From: Methanoregulaceae archaeon
GTDB lineage: Archaea; Halobacteriota; Methanomicrobia; Methanomicrobiales; Methanospirillaceae
Length of the DNA: 6,314 nucleotides
Assembly: GCA_013331215.1 (NCBI GenBank)
Contig: DUGU01000291.1
Location: forward strand, 1 to 6,314
Reading direction: 5' to 3'
Shown: piece by piece, positions 1 to 5,633 of the stretch
Position numbering within the stretch: position 1 is the stretch's first letter
Layout: each line of letters begins with the position of its first letter
Translations under genes and position numbers: made by a program
The notes under the pieces: model-generated
Told to the model about the DNA's origin: nothing
The model's input: only the letters and a program-made list of their open reading frames with translations
The model's database searches: none

Positions 1-198
1 GTTTCCGATCAGCCAGTGGGAGGCGACAATGAACCTCGAGATCTGCGAGAGGATCGCTCAGTGCTTTTCCGCCACCACACCACGCCGTAATGTTCCAGCT
101 CCCCGGCACCAGGGAACGAACCCGATATTGCATCGGCGCCGAGATGTCGCTGCCGGGTCGGAGGTTCAGTCCGCAGACCTCCGGCAGAGGAGTCAGCC

Positions 199-226
199 CC
201 GGATCCCGCACGATGCGGAGATCCGG
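199..226. repeat. Inverted repeat, 12-bp stem with 3-nt loop
   Basis: The left arm CCGGATCCCGCA (199-210) is complementary to the right arm (214-226), which has one extra A at 219; the loop is CGA. Twelve pairs with a single bulge make this the strongest hairpin I noticed in the window. It lies about 40 bases before a T7 tract, so the pair could be the end of a transcript entering from the left, but the distance is too long for a simple intrinsic terminator. Confidence 0.6.
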
Positions 227-266
227 TGAGGTCGATCGGTATCGGGACCGGCGCCGAATAAGACAC

Positions 267-273
267 TTTTTTT
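267..273 (+). terminator. Possible T-tract terminator
   Basis: A run of seven T on the plus strand follows a CGGCGCCG palindrome (249-256) and a further hairpin at 199-226. Archaeal RNA polymerase can terminate at oligo-T without a hairpin, so this may end a plus-strand transcript entering from the left edge. No gene upstream is confirmed, so the assignment is tentative. Confidence 0.3.
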
Positions 274-594
274 CAGAAACCCTGATCCCGTTTCCGGTTG
301 TTCAATCAAACCTACGACGGTGGTCGTGAAAGCTCGAATACCGGTGGCCGATGCGGCACCATCCCGCGCAAGGCAGACCTGCCCGCAAGGGAGCAATCTC
401 CCATCGTAGACCGTGATATGCCCTGCCCGAGCCGCCCGGAGCGTTCTCTCGAATGCAGTTCTATCCGTCCACCCGGTCGGCACATCGTACGGCCGTCCTG
501 CCCGGGAGCCGCACCATCGGATCACGATGTTGAACCTCATGAGCAGAATGCAGAACAGAAGAGGTAATGGACTACATACTCCAATAGTGATGAT

Positions 595-600
595 CAGGAG
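595..600 (+). promoter_or_regulatory. SD site for the gene at 609
   Basis: CAGGAG matches the archaeal anti-SD core and sits 8 nt before the ATG at 609. This supports 609 over the next in-frame ATG five codons later. AT-richer sequence at 563-580 may hold the TATA element, but no box is clear. Confidence 0.6.
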
Positions 601-608
601 AGTATTCC

Positions 609-1001
609 ATGAGCGAGGAGAGCATGCAGGCGTTCGGCCGCGCCTGCGCAGAGCAGAACAGCGCCGGGGAGATCCTGGACGGGCTCGAGGTGAGCGCCGA
701 CGGTGAGTTCTTCTACACCCTGGACCAGGCGAGCCTCGCCGACTGCATCGACTGGGACCTGACACCGCTCGAATGGGTCCGGGGTCTGAATCTGGCTCTC
801 CTCTACAAGCTCGCGGAGCCGGTCCAGACCTGGGAAGAGGCCGAGGCCACGGCACGGGCCCTGAAGGAGTGGGGAATCGCGGTCGAGACGAAGGAGGACA
901 AGAACGGCTTCTTCCACTTCAGTCTGCTGCGAGGACGCCGAGTGATCGAGCAGATGACGGGGTCCGTGCCCCGCATCCGCGTACCCAGCGTTCCGGAATA
1001 A
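609..1001 (+). CDS. Hypothetical acidic protein, 130 aa
   Basis: I do not recognise a family for this protein. The gene is real by composition: third codon positions are nearly all G or C, as in the conserved neighbours, and an AGGAG SD lies 8 nt before the start. The product is soluble and acidic, with no signal peptide or membrane segment. It contains a Trp-rich middle (W49, W56, W75, W88), a likely helix around residues 75-90 (TWEEAEATARALKEWGI), then an alternating stretch ending FFHFSLLRGRRV (101-112), suggesting a small alpha/beta fold. Cysteines C13 and C46 are isolated and do not form a metal motif. It stands alone on the plus strand and converges on the glycosylase gene, with 62 bases between stop codons. 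The tail PRIRVPSVPE (121-130) looks unstructured. Function unknown. Confidence 0.75.
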   Translation: MSEESMQAFGRACAEQNSAGEILDGLEVSADGEFFYTLDQASLADCIDWDLTPLEWVRGLNLALLYKLAEPVQTWEEAEATARALKEWGIAVETKEDKNGFFHFSLLRGRRVIEQMTGSVPRIRVPSVPE

Positions 1002-1063
1002 CCTCGCTCCTCGTAACCGTCGCCATCGGGCCCGGTTCGCCGCGTTCAGCACACCATTACTCG

Positions 1064-1918
1064 TCAGTCCCGGCAGAGGAGGTCCCGGGCATTGAAGAGG
1101 TACACCTGTGCGTACCCGGCATGGGCACCGAACCTGTCGCGACCGAAGCTCCTCGCCGCTTCGTACCTCGATGGTGAGAGTGTCCCGGTGTCGAGGTCGG
1201 GCAGGTAGTGACGAGCGAGAATTCGCCGGATCCAGACATCGATCGGAAAGGCGTCGAGGTGCCCGAGCGCGTAGAGGAGGATGCAGTCGGCGGCCTTGGG
1301 GCCGATACCGGGAAGGGCCATCAACCTGGCCCGTGCCTCGTCGTGGGGGACGGCGGAGAGCTCCCCCTCCCAGGACGGGTCACTGCAGATCGCCGTCACG
1401 GCGGAACGTGCGTACGGCGCGCGGTACCCGAGGCGGCAGGCGCGAAAGTCGTCCTCGGTTGCATGTCGGAGCGCCGTGGAAGAGGGAAAGGCTCGGACAT
1501 TCTCATCACCGACCGCGGGTTCGCCCCAGACACCCGCGATGGCCTCGACCCGGGATTGTACGGCCGGGATGTTCGTGTTCGTCGCGCAGAGGAACGAGAG
1601 CAGGCACTCGAAGAGCGGTTGCCGCAGCACCCGGAGGCCGCGGCTGCGATCTATCGCCGCTTCGATCACGGGATCGCGGTCTATCGCCGCAAGCAACCGG
1701 TCGAGATCGAGGTCGAGCGCGAGGTAGTGCCGCACGAACGGTTCGTCGGAGCCTGAGTAATGCAGCAGGCCCCCGCGCTGACTGAGGCGAATGCAGCGCC
1801 CGTCCACGACGCCCTCCCATCGTCCTCCGTCGCGCCGCCAGCGAAACGCCTGCCCGCACCCGAGGGTCGCGTCGAGATCGAGCGGCTCCGACTCGGCGAG
1901 GCGGATGGTCTCAGTCGT
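1064..1918 (-). CDS. ogg: 8-oxoguanine DNA glycosylase / AP lyase, OGG1 type
   Basis: A bifunctional base-excision repair enzyme that removes 8-oxoguanine from DNA and nicks the abasic site. The N-terminal domain carries the OGG1 signature DLDATLGCGQAFRW (14-27). The HhH-GPD core follows: FLCATNTNIPAVQ (109-121), then the helix-hairpin-helix LPGIGPKAADC (202-212) with catalytic Lys208, and FPIDVW (224-229) with catalytic Asp227. The C-terminal FGAHAGYAQVYLF (263-275) matches the OGG1 end. Numbering assumes the start at 1918, giving 284 aa, normal for the family. The start is unusual. The only in-frame ATG upstream is at 2008, about 95 bases inside the preceding methyltransferase gene, and it would add a Ser/Arg-rich stretch that reads as that gene's shadow. 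No ATG, GTG or TTG lies nearer, yet GGAGG (1926-1930) stands 7 nt before an ACG at 1916-1918. I infer ACG initiation or a T-to-C change of an ATG. Product confidence is high; start confidence is moderate. Confidence 0.92.
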   Translation of the reverse strand, partial: TTETIRLAESEPLDLDATLGCGQAFRWRRDGGRWEGVVDGRCIRLSQRGGLLHYSGSDEPFVRHYLALDLDLDRLLAAIDRDPVIEAAIDRSRGLRVLRQPLFECLLSFLCATNTNIPAVQSRVEAIAGVWGEPAVGDENVRAFPSSTALRHATEDDFRACRLGYRAPYARSAVTAICSDPSWEGELSAVPHDEARARLMALPGIGPKAADCILLYALGHLDAFPIDVWIRRILARHYLPDLDTGTLSPSRYEAARSFGRDRFGAHAGYAQVYLFNARDLLCRD

Positions 1919-2483
1919 ACGTGTTCCTCCGTTCGAGACGCAGGACGAGGAGCACCTCGTCCTCGACCCGGCGCTCGAGTACGACGGTTCCGCACAGGCC
2001 GGCCGCATCCGCGAGCCGGACGATTTCGTCGGGTCCCGTCAGCGACGAGATGAGGAGCAGCGCCCTGCCCCCTGCGGCGAGAACCGGATCGAGATCCGCG
2101 AGGAACCGGCCGATAGTTCGCCGTCCGTCAGGACCGCCGTCGAGCGCGAATTCGAGCCAGTCGTCGAGCCGCTCGTTCGGGGCGGTGGGAAGGTACGGCG
2201 GATTGAAGAGGACGAGATCGAAGGAGGCGCGAATTCCTGCAAACAGGTCGGACCTGACAACCTCGACCCCCTTCGCGCGGGCAGCTCGCACCGCGTGGGG
2301 GTTGATGTCGAGCGCGACCACGCATGCGGCCCGGCCTGCGAGAGACGCGGCGATATAACCGGAGCCGGTGCCGACCTCGAGCACCCGGTCACGGGAACGT
2401 ACTTCGGCCAGCGCCGCATCGAGCAGCAGCACGGAGTCCTCCTCGACCGGGTAAACCTGGGGGTGAAGGGAAGGGACGGTCAT
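1911..2483 (-). CDS. HemK2/Mtq2-type protein glutamine methyltransferase
   Basis: A class I SAM-dependent methyltransferase of the archaeal/eukaryal HemK2 (PrmC-related) group, which methylates the GGQ glutamine of release factor 1; the substrate is inferred from the family. Visible motifs: QVYPVEEDSVLLLDA (9-23), the typical N-terminal YxPxEDS/TxLL substrate segment; motif I VLEVGTGSGYIA (34-45); the acidic residue after strand 2 (D59, ALDINP); and the diagnostic NPPY (94-97) that binds the glutamine amide. DGGPDGRRTI (115-124) and the C-terminal ERRVEDEVLLVLRL (170-183) also fit. At 190 aa it has the usual length for this compact group, which lacks the long N-terminal domain of bacterial PrmC. 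Its ATG overlaps the upstream stop by 4 nt (ATGA, 2480-2483), and no strong SD is seen, so translational coupling is likely. The 3' end overlaps the start region of ogg. In many archaea this gene lies next to ksgA; here two genes separate them. Confidence 0.9.
   Translation of the reverse strand: MTVPSLHPQVYPVEEDSVLLLDAALAEVRSRDRVLEVGTGSGYIAASLAGRAACVVALDINPHAVRAARAKGVEVVRSDLFAGIRASFDLVLFNPPYLPTAPNERLDDWLEFALDGGPDGRRTIGRFLADLDPVLAAGGRALLLISSLTGPDEIVRLADAAGLCGTVVLERRVEDEVLLVLRLERRNTYD
1925..1930 (-). promoter_or_regulatory. Strong SD site before ogg
   Basis: GGAGGA on the minus strand lies inside the last codons of the preceding methyltransferase gene and is 7 nt from the ACG at 1918 (counting from the GGAGG core). 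It implies that ogg is translated from a start near 1918 as part of the same transcript, which is the main argument against the ATG at 2008. Confidence 0.6.
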
Positions 2484-3268
2484 GGGCTTTCGGCCACCGC
2501 CTGGAGCCGGACCATCGGAACCGTGACCGTACCGTCTGGGCCCGGAGGGTGCCGGGCGACGTAACCGTCGACGAGCGCGTCGATGAATGTCTCCCGGCGA
2601 TCCTCCGGCACGGAGCCGGTATACCGGAGCCAGGTCGTCCGGACCCAGCCGGCAAGCCCGTCGTGTCCGGCCATCGCCATCGTCGTCGGGATCAGGCGGA
2701 GATCGATAGGGACGAGTCCGGCTTCAACGAGGTGCGTGCGGAAGGTCGTATCGTCGGGGAAGGTGTAGCGGAAGGCCGTGTCGGGGAAATACCGAGCCCA
2801 CGACGGCGAACGGATGAGTTCGTCGAGAACCGCGACCATAGGAGCCGCGTTCCCCGCGCCTCCGCACTGGATGACGGCCCGTCCGCCGTGGCGGAGTGCA
2901 CGGGCGATCCCGCCCGTGACCGCGGCAAGGTCGCGCGCCCAGTGAAGGGCGGCGTTCGAATAGATCCGGTCAAACCGATCTCGGAACGGGACCACCTGCA
3001 TATCGCCGAGGACGAACTCGAGGTTCATGCGGTCCGCGGTGTGATGGAGATGGGCGTGGGCGGTCATCGAGGGCGAGGCATCGAGGCCCACGACGTATCC
3101 ATCGGGCACGAGGCCTGCAAGCACGACCGTCACCCGGCCGTCTCCCGAGCCGAGATCGAGGACCACCTCGTTCCCCGAGAGGGCGAGCAATGGGAGGAGC
3201 CCGGCAGCCCAGGCTGCCTGGGCCGATGCGTTCCGGCCGTAGTCCTCGGGGTCCCAGGTGACGGCCAT
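2480..3268 (-). CDS. Class I SAM methyltransferase, trans-aconitate methyltransferase-like
   Basis: A 262-aa SAM-dependent methyltransferase, probably cytosolic. Motif I is VLDLGSGDGRVT (37-48), the acidic ribose-binding residue is D63 (VVGLDAS), the strand-3 acidic position is GDMQ (88-91), and YSNAALHWARD (103-113) resembles the (A/N)AALxW motif of the Tam and related small-molecule methyltransferases. GLAGWVRTTW (204-213) also resembles the W-(L/V)-R-T region of Tam. The true substrate cannot be read from the sequence: trans-aconitate is only a family label. The start at 3268 is chosen because MAVTWDPEDYGRN is the usual kind of N-terminus; an open frame continues to 3451 but overlaps the divergent DUF1059 gene. 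No SD immediately precedes the ATG, while a TATA-like element lies about 28 nt upstream, so the mRNA may be leaderless. The gene heads the Tam-like - HemK2 - ogg run and ends in an ATGA overlap. Confidence 0.85.
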   Translation of the reverse strand: MAVTWDPEDYGRNASAQAAWAAGLLPLLALSGNEVVLDLGSGDGRVTVVLAGLVPDGYVVGLDASPSMTAHAHLHHTADRMNLEFVLGDMQVVPFRDRFDRIYSNAALHWARDLAAVTGGIARALRHGGRAVIQCGGAGNAAPMVAVLDELIRSPSWARYFPDTAFRYTFPDDTTFRTHLVEAGLVPIDLRLIPTTMAMAGHDGLAGWVRTTWLRYTGSVPEDRRETFIDALVDGYVARHPPGPDGTVTVPMVRLQAVAESP

Positions 3269-3290
3269 GTGGACAAGAATCGGCGGCGGG

Positions 3291-3302
3291 GCGAGATAAT
3301 CC
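3291..3302 (-). promoter_or_regulatory. Possible TATA element for the Tam-like gene
   Basis: On the minus strand this reads AGGATTATCTCG, an AT-rich island in GC-rich sequence centred about 28 nt before the ATG at 3268. That spacing would put the transcript start at or very near the ATG, which fits the absence of an SD. A GAAGGAG stretch just upstream is too far from the ATG to act as its SD. Confidence 0.35.
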
Positions 3303-3359
3303 TCTCCTTCGGGGAACGATGACTTTTTCTCCGCCAGGCACGTAGAAGGGGGGCGAGGC

Positions 3360-3554
3360 ATGACGATGCTCGTCTTCCGCTGCCGGGACGTCGGTAACAA
3401 CGACTGTAAATTCGAGGCCCGTGAGGCGACCGAGGAGGAACTGCTGGCCAAGATCAGGGCGCATTACCAGGAGGAGCAGGGAGGCCAGTTGATTCCCCCG
3501 GACCTCGTCGAGCGGATCCGGCGAGCAATCCGGGTCGAGCCGGGACCGAGTTAA
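3360..3554 (+). CDS. DUF1059 family small protein, 64 aa
   Basis: A small protein resembling DUF1059: an N-terminal beta segment with a cysteine pair, FRCRDVGNNDCKFEAREATEEEL (6-28), then a helix KIRAHYQEEQGG (31-42) where the family has a His-containing amphipathic helix. Conserved features visible are C8, G12, C16 and H35. The family has no established function; the cysteine/histidine pattern hints at a metal site but that is inference. An AAGGGGGGCG SD (3346-3355) supports the ATG at 3360; a second ATG two codons later is less well spaced. It is divergent from the Tam-like methyltransferase, with 91 bases between starts, and convergent with ksgA, the two stop codons sharing a TTAA at 3551-3554. 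The C-terminal 20 residues are charged and probably helical. Confidence 0.8.
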   Translation: MTMLVFRCRDVGNNDCKFEAREATEEELLAKIRAHYQEEQGGQLIPPDLVERIRRAIRVEPGPS

Positions 3555-4324
3555 GGCGTCGCGAGCAGGTTCGCGATCGTTGCATAGTCCTCGAGGTAGA
3601 GCGCTTCGGGACGGCTCGCGAGCACCTCCGCGGGCAGAGCGGTGAGTAGCCGATCGACGGCCTCGCGGCCGAAGGCGCCCGCGGCGGCTCGAAGACCGTT
3701 CCGGACGGTCTTCCGGCGCTGCATGAAGAGAACGCGTACGACGTCCGCGTACACCGCCGGGTCCTCTATCGGGAAGAGCAAGCCTCGCGGCGTGATCCTG
3801 ACGACCATCGACTCCACCGCCGGCGGCGGCGAGAATGCCGACGACGGAAGGACGAAGCAGGCCTCGACCCGGGCCCAGGTCTGGACCATCACCGAGAGCC
3901 TGCCGCACTCGGAGCTCCCGATCGGTGCCCGCATCCGCTCGGCGAATTCGCGCTGGAACATCAGGACGGCCGCCTCGTACGGCGATTCGAGCAGGCGGAA
4001 GACGACCGGCGACGAGATCGAGTACGGCAGGTTCGCGACCACCAGCTCGAACTCCGGCCAGGGGCACCGGGCCGCATCGCCCTGAACGAGGTCCAGACGG
4101 CCCGCGGCGATCTCCGGCGCGAAGCGGGTCGCGAGGTGCTCGGTGAGCAGGCGATCGTACTCGATCGCGGTCACGCTCGCACCGGCCCCGAGCAGCGCCG
4201 CGGTCAGGGCTCCGCGGCCCGGGCCGATCTCGAGGACGCGCCGGCCCTCGACAGGGTACGCCCCGACGATCCGATCGACGGCCGTCGGGTCGATTAAGAA
4301 GTGCTGATCGTGCCGGGCGCCCAT
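3551..4324 (-). CDS. ksgA: 16S rRNA adenine N6,N6-dimethyltransferase KsgA
   Basis: Dimethylates the two adjacent adenines in the 3' terminal loop of 16S rRNA late in small-subunit assembly, using SAM. All family motifs are visible in 257 residues: DQHFLID (6-12), the archaeal counterpart of the bacterial GQNFL; motif I LEIGPGRGALT (31-41); E55 after strand 2 (AIEYD); QGDA (81-84); the catalytic NLPYSIS (98-104); QREFAERM (124-131); FSPPPAVES (164-172); and QRRKTVRNGL (202-211) in the C-terminal domain. The length is typical of archaeal Dim1/KsgA. The start at 4324 is preferred to an in-frame ATG at 4390 because it begins right before the conserved segment and has GAAGGG 6 nt upstream. In many archaea ksgA follows the DUF655 gene on the same strand; here a plus-strand membrane protein gene lies between them, so ksgA probably has its own promoter. 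Confidence 0.97.
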   Translation of the reverse strand: MGARHDQHFLIDPTAVDRIVGAYPVEGRRVLEIGPGRGALTAALLGAGASVTAIEYDRLLTEHLATRFAPEIAAGRLDLVQGDAARCPWPEFELVVANLPYSISSPVVFRLLESPYEAAVLMFQREFAERMRAPIGSSECGRLSVMVQTWARVEACFVLPSSAFSPPPAVESMVVRITPRGLLFPIEDPAVYADVVRVLFMQRRKTVRNGLRAAAGAFGREAVDRLLTALPAEVLASRPEALYLEDYATIANLLATP

Positions 4325-4329
4325 GATAT

Positions 4330-4368
4330 CCCTTCGACATTGCTCGTTCCACGATATCTCTTTATCCT
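4330..4368 (-). promoter_or_regulatory. Possible ksgA promoter and SD
   Basis: On the minus strand a GGATAAAGA element centred near 4362 is followed by GAAGGG at 4330-4335, 6 nt before the ATG at 4324. A transcript starting about 27 nt after the TATA-like element would have a leader of roughly 11 nt carrying the SD. The sites are weak matches; the inference is strengthened because the upstream gene is on the opposite strand. Confidence 0.35.
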
Positions 4369-4411
4369 GGCCTGAACAGCAATCCTCCACATGCCGGACA
4401 CGCAGATTGAT

Positions 4412-4428
4412 GTGGTCCGGTAGACCAC
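4412..4428 (+). promoter_or_regulatory. Inverted repeat upstream of the membrane protein gene
   Basis: GTGGTC-CGGTA-GACCAC is a perfect 6-bp inverted repeat with a 5-nt spacer, ending 18 nt before the ATG at 4447. It could be a hairpin in the leader or a dimeric regulator's operator. It sits in the 122-base divergent gap with ksgA but nearer to the membrane protein gene. Confidence 0.45.
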
Positions 4429-4446
4429 GATGGCGGGACGTGCATT

Positions 4447-4923
4447 ATGCCGGCCGGAGACCGATCGACGAAGCAGCAGTCGGACGCACTGCAGCGGTTT
4501 TTCATCCGGCCATTCTTCCTCTCCCTCACCATCGGCATCCCCTTCTGCATCTTCAAGCTCATCTTCGGCCTCTCCGCGATGCGTGCCGGAACTCCCGGCT
4601 TCGCCGTGTTCGGCTGGATCGTGATCGGATGGGCGTGCGCCGACCTCGCAATGAACATCGGCCGATCCGTCTACGACCTCGCGGGGCGAATCGCTCCGTT
4701 CGAGTACTGCACCATTGCGCAGATCGGGCGGAAACTGGGCCGGCCGATGGTCTTTCTCGCCATCGATACCCTGCTCTCGTTCGCGATCATCTGCCTGATG
4801 CTCTGGTCCGGCTGGATTGCGCGCCTGTCGTCCGCCGAGGCATACCTGTGGTACGGCGCGACCACGCTGAACCTGATCAGCCTCTCCGCTGTCTCGCTCT
4901 ACAACGAGATCCGGAAAGAGTGA
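4447..4923 (+). CDS. Hypothetical integral membrane protein, four predicted helices, 158 aa
   Basis: I do not recognise a named family. After a polar N-terminus (about residues 1-20), four hydrophobic segments can be read: about 23-42 (starting FFLSLTIGIPF), 51-68 (GFAVFGWIVIGWACADLAM), 101-124 (MVFLAIDTLLSFAII onward) and 132-152. A conserved-looking polar loop between helices 2 and 3 contains RSVYDLAGRIAPFEYC (73-88). The protein ends in a short charged tail, NEIRKE. There is no catalytic motif, signal peptide or transporter signature that I can name. Codon use is strongly GC3-biased like the neighbours, so it does not look recently acquired. ATG 4447 is the only start after an in-frame TGA at 4408; the SD is weak. 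It lies on the opposite strand between the DUF655 gene and ksgA, genes that are often adjacent in archaea. Confidence 0.8.
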   Translation: MPAGDRSTKQQSDALQRFFIRPFFLSLTIGIPFCIFKLIFGLSAMRAGTPGFAVFGWIVIGWACADLAMNIGRSVYDLAGRIAPFEYCTIAQIGRKLGRPMVFLAIDTLLSFAIICLMLWSGWIARLSSAEAYLWYGATTLNLISLSAVSLYNEIRKE

Positions 4924-5035
4924 TCCGGCGATACGGTGAACGCTCGATCGCCGCAGTTGTTTCGGCCGCGATCTGCGATCAGAGCTCACGCGAGAGTCGG
5001 CCGAAAACGAAATTCGCCGCGACGGGATCCGCGGC

Positions 5036-5045
5036 AAATAAAAAA
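5036..5045 (-). terminator. T-rich terminator after the DUF655 gene
   Basis: On the minus strand TTTTTTATTT begins 15 nt after the DUF655 stop codon (5061-5063). Such T-runs are enough for intrinsic termination in archaea. It is followed by a short CCGCG/CGCGG inverted repeat (5017-5034). This marks the end of the L21e - rpoF - DUF655 transcript and fits with ksgA being separately transcribed. Confidence 0.6.
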
Positions 5046-5060
5046 TCGGAGATTCGGATC

Positions 5061-5621
5061 TTACTTCGACGTGAAGAGGTGGTATTTGACGTCGGGGTCC
5101 TGGAGCTCCTCGAGGATCCGGTCGATCACCATCCGCTCGGGATGCGGGATCCCCTTGACCCGCGCCGCGATGTCGGCGAAGGACTCGAACGGCTTCTTCT
5201 CGCGCGCCGCGAGCACTTCCCACATCAGTTTCTTGCCGATGCCGGGGAGGAGGTGGAGCATGTGGAGCTTCGGGCTGATCGAGATCGCGCGGTCGAAGAA
5301 CTGGACGAAGTTCTGCTCGTTCTCCGTCACGAGCTGCTCGACCACGTACGGCAGCTCGAGCTTCGCCACCTGGGTGAGGTCCTGGTAGAAGACCCTGCGC
5401 TTGACCCGCTCGACCTTCTCGCGCTCTCCATCACCGATGTAGACCCGTTCGTGGATCCGGATCTCGACCTTCTTCGGCACGAGCTCGAGCAGCTTGAACT
5501 GATCGATTCCGACCGCCTGGACGACCGGTTCCCGCCGGAAGCCGGATCGCTGGTCGTCGAGGTTGCCCTTCATGAGCACGTCGAGCACGACCGCGTTGAG
5601 CTCCTTCTTATCGGTCTTCAT
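5061..5621 (-). CDS. DUF655 family protein with helix-hairpin-helix
   Basis: A conserved archaeal protein of 186 aa belonging to DUF655, nearly always encoded beside Rpo4 and L21e. The N-terminal half (residues 10-80) is rich in beta-strand sequence such as PVVQAVGIDQFKLLELVPK (32-50) and matches the family's OB-like nucleic-acid-binding region. The C-terminal half has a helix-hairpin-helix, LHLLPGIGKKLMWEVLAAR (122-140), followed by a second helical pair FESFADIAARVKGIPHPERM (145-164). An RNA- or DNA-binding role linked to translation or transcription is inferred from the folds and gene context; no specific reaction is established. The ATG at 5621 lies 12 nt after the rpoF stop, and GTGAT, matching the archaeal SD AGGAGGTGAT, stands a few bases before it, so the two are clearly co-transcribed. 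The stop is TAA, followed by a T-rich terminator. Confidence 0.93.
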   Translation of the reverse strand: MKTDKKELNAVVLDVLMKGNLDDQRSGFRREPVVQAVGIDQFKLLELVPKKVEIRIHERVYIGDGEREKVERVKRRVFYQDLTQVAKLELPYVVEQLVTENEQNFVQFFDRAISISPKLHMLHLLPGIGKKLMWEVLAAREKKPFESFADIAARVKGIPHPERMVIDRILEELQDPDVKYHLFTSK

Positions 5622-5633
5622 GACCCATCACGC

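Larger units (their letters stand above)
1..608. other. Left-edge region with no convincing gene
   Basis: Open frames exist on both strands here but none has the marks of a gene. A plus-strand frame enters from the left edge and runs to a TGA at 227-229; its first 20 or so residues look protein-like and the rest is arginine- and proline-rich, so it could be the end of an upstream gene or chance. A minus-strand frame from an ATG at 540 down to 193 would give 115 residues, but it has no SD and a mixed third-position composition unlike the strongly GC3-biased neighbours. The region contains a strong hairpin (199-226) and a T7 tract (267-273). I see no tRNA T-arm, IS terminal repeats or CRISPR repeats. 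The last 50 bases are less GC-rich and probably carry the promoter of the gene at 609. Confidence 0.5.

Noticed and set aside
298..567. An 89-codon plus-strand frame
   Set aside because: Arg/Pro/Ser-rich, no SD, overlaps an equally weak minus-strand frame; no family features.
1..608. tRNA gene, IS ends or CRISPR repeats in the gene-poor left end
   Set aside because: A GCTCGAATACC near 333 resembles part of a T-loop but lacks a flanking stem and cloverleaf; I saw no spaced direct repeats and no terminal inverted repeats.
1108..1785. Several long plus-strand frames across 1108-1785 and 1760-3322
   Set aside because: All are antisense to ogg, the HemK2 gene and the Tam-like gene, which have clear family motifs. 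The antisense products are Arg-rich and without recognisable domains.
3269..3451. N-terminal extension of the Tam-like methyltransferase to an ATG at 3451
   Set aside because: It would overlap the first half of the DUF1059 gene and adds a Ser/Pro-rich segment unlike the family; 3268 gives a normal N-terminus.
2970..4352. A 460-codon open frame on the minus strand
   Set aside because: It overlaps ksgA in another frame and is Arg/Gly/Pro-rich; a GC-rich shadow of ksgA.
4325..4390. N-terminal extension of ksgA to an ATG at 4390
   Set aside because: The 22 extra residues are not typical of the family, and the ATG at 4324 has a GAAGGG SD and lies just before the conserved segment.
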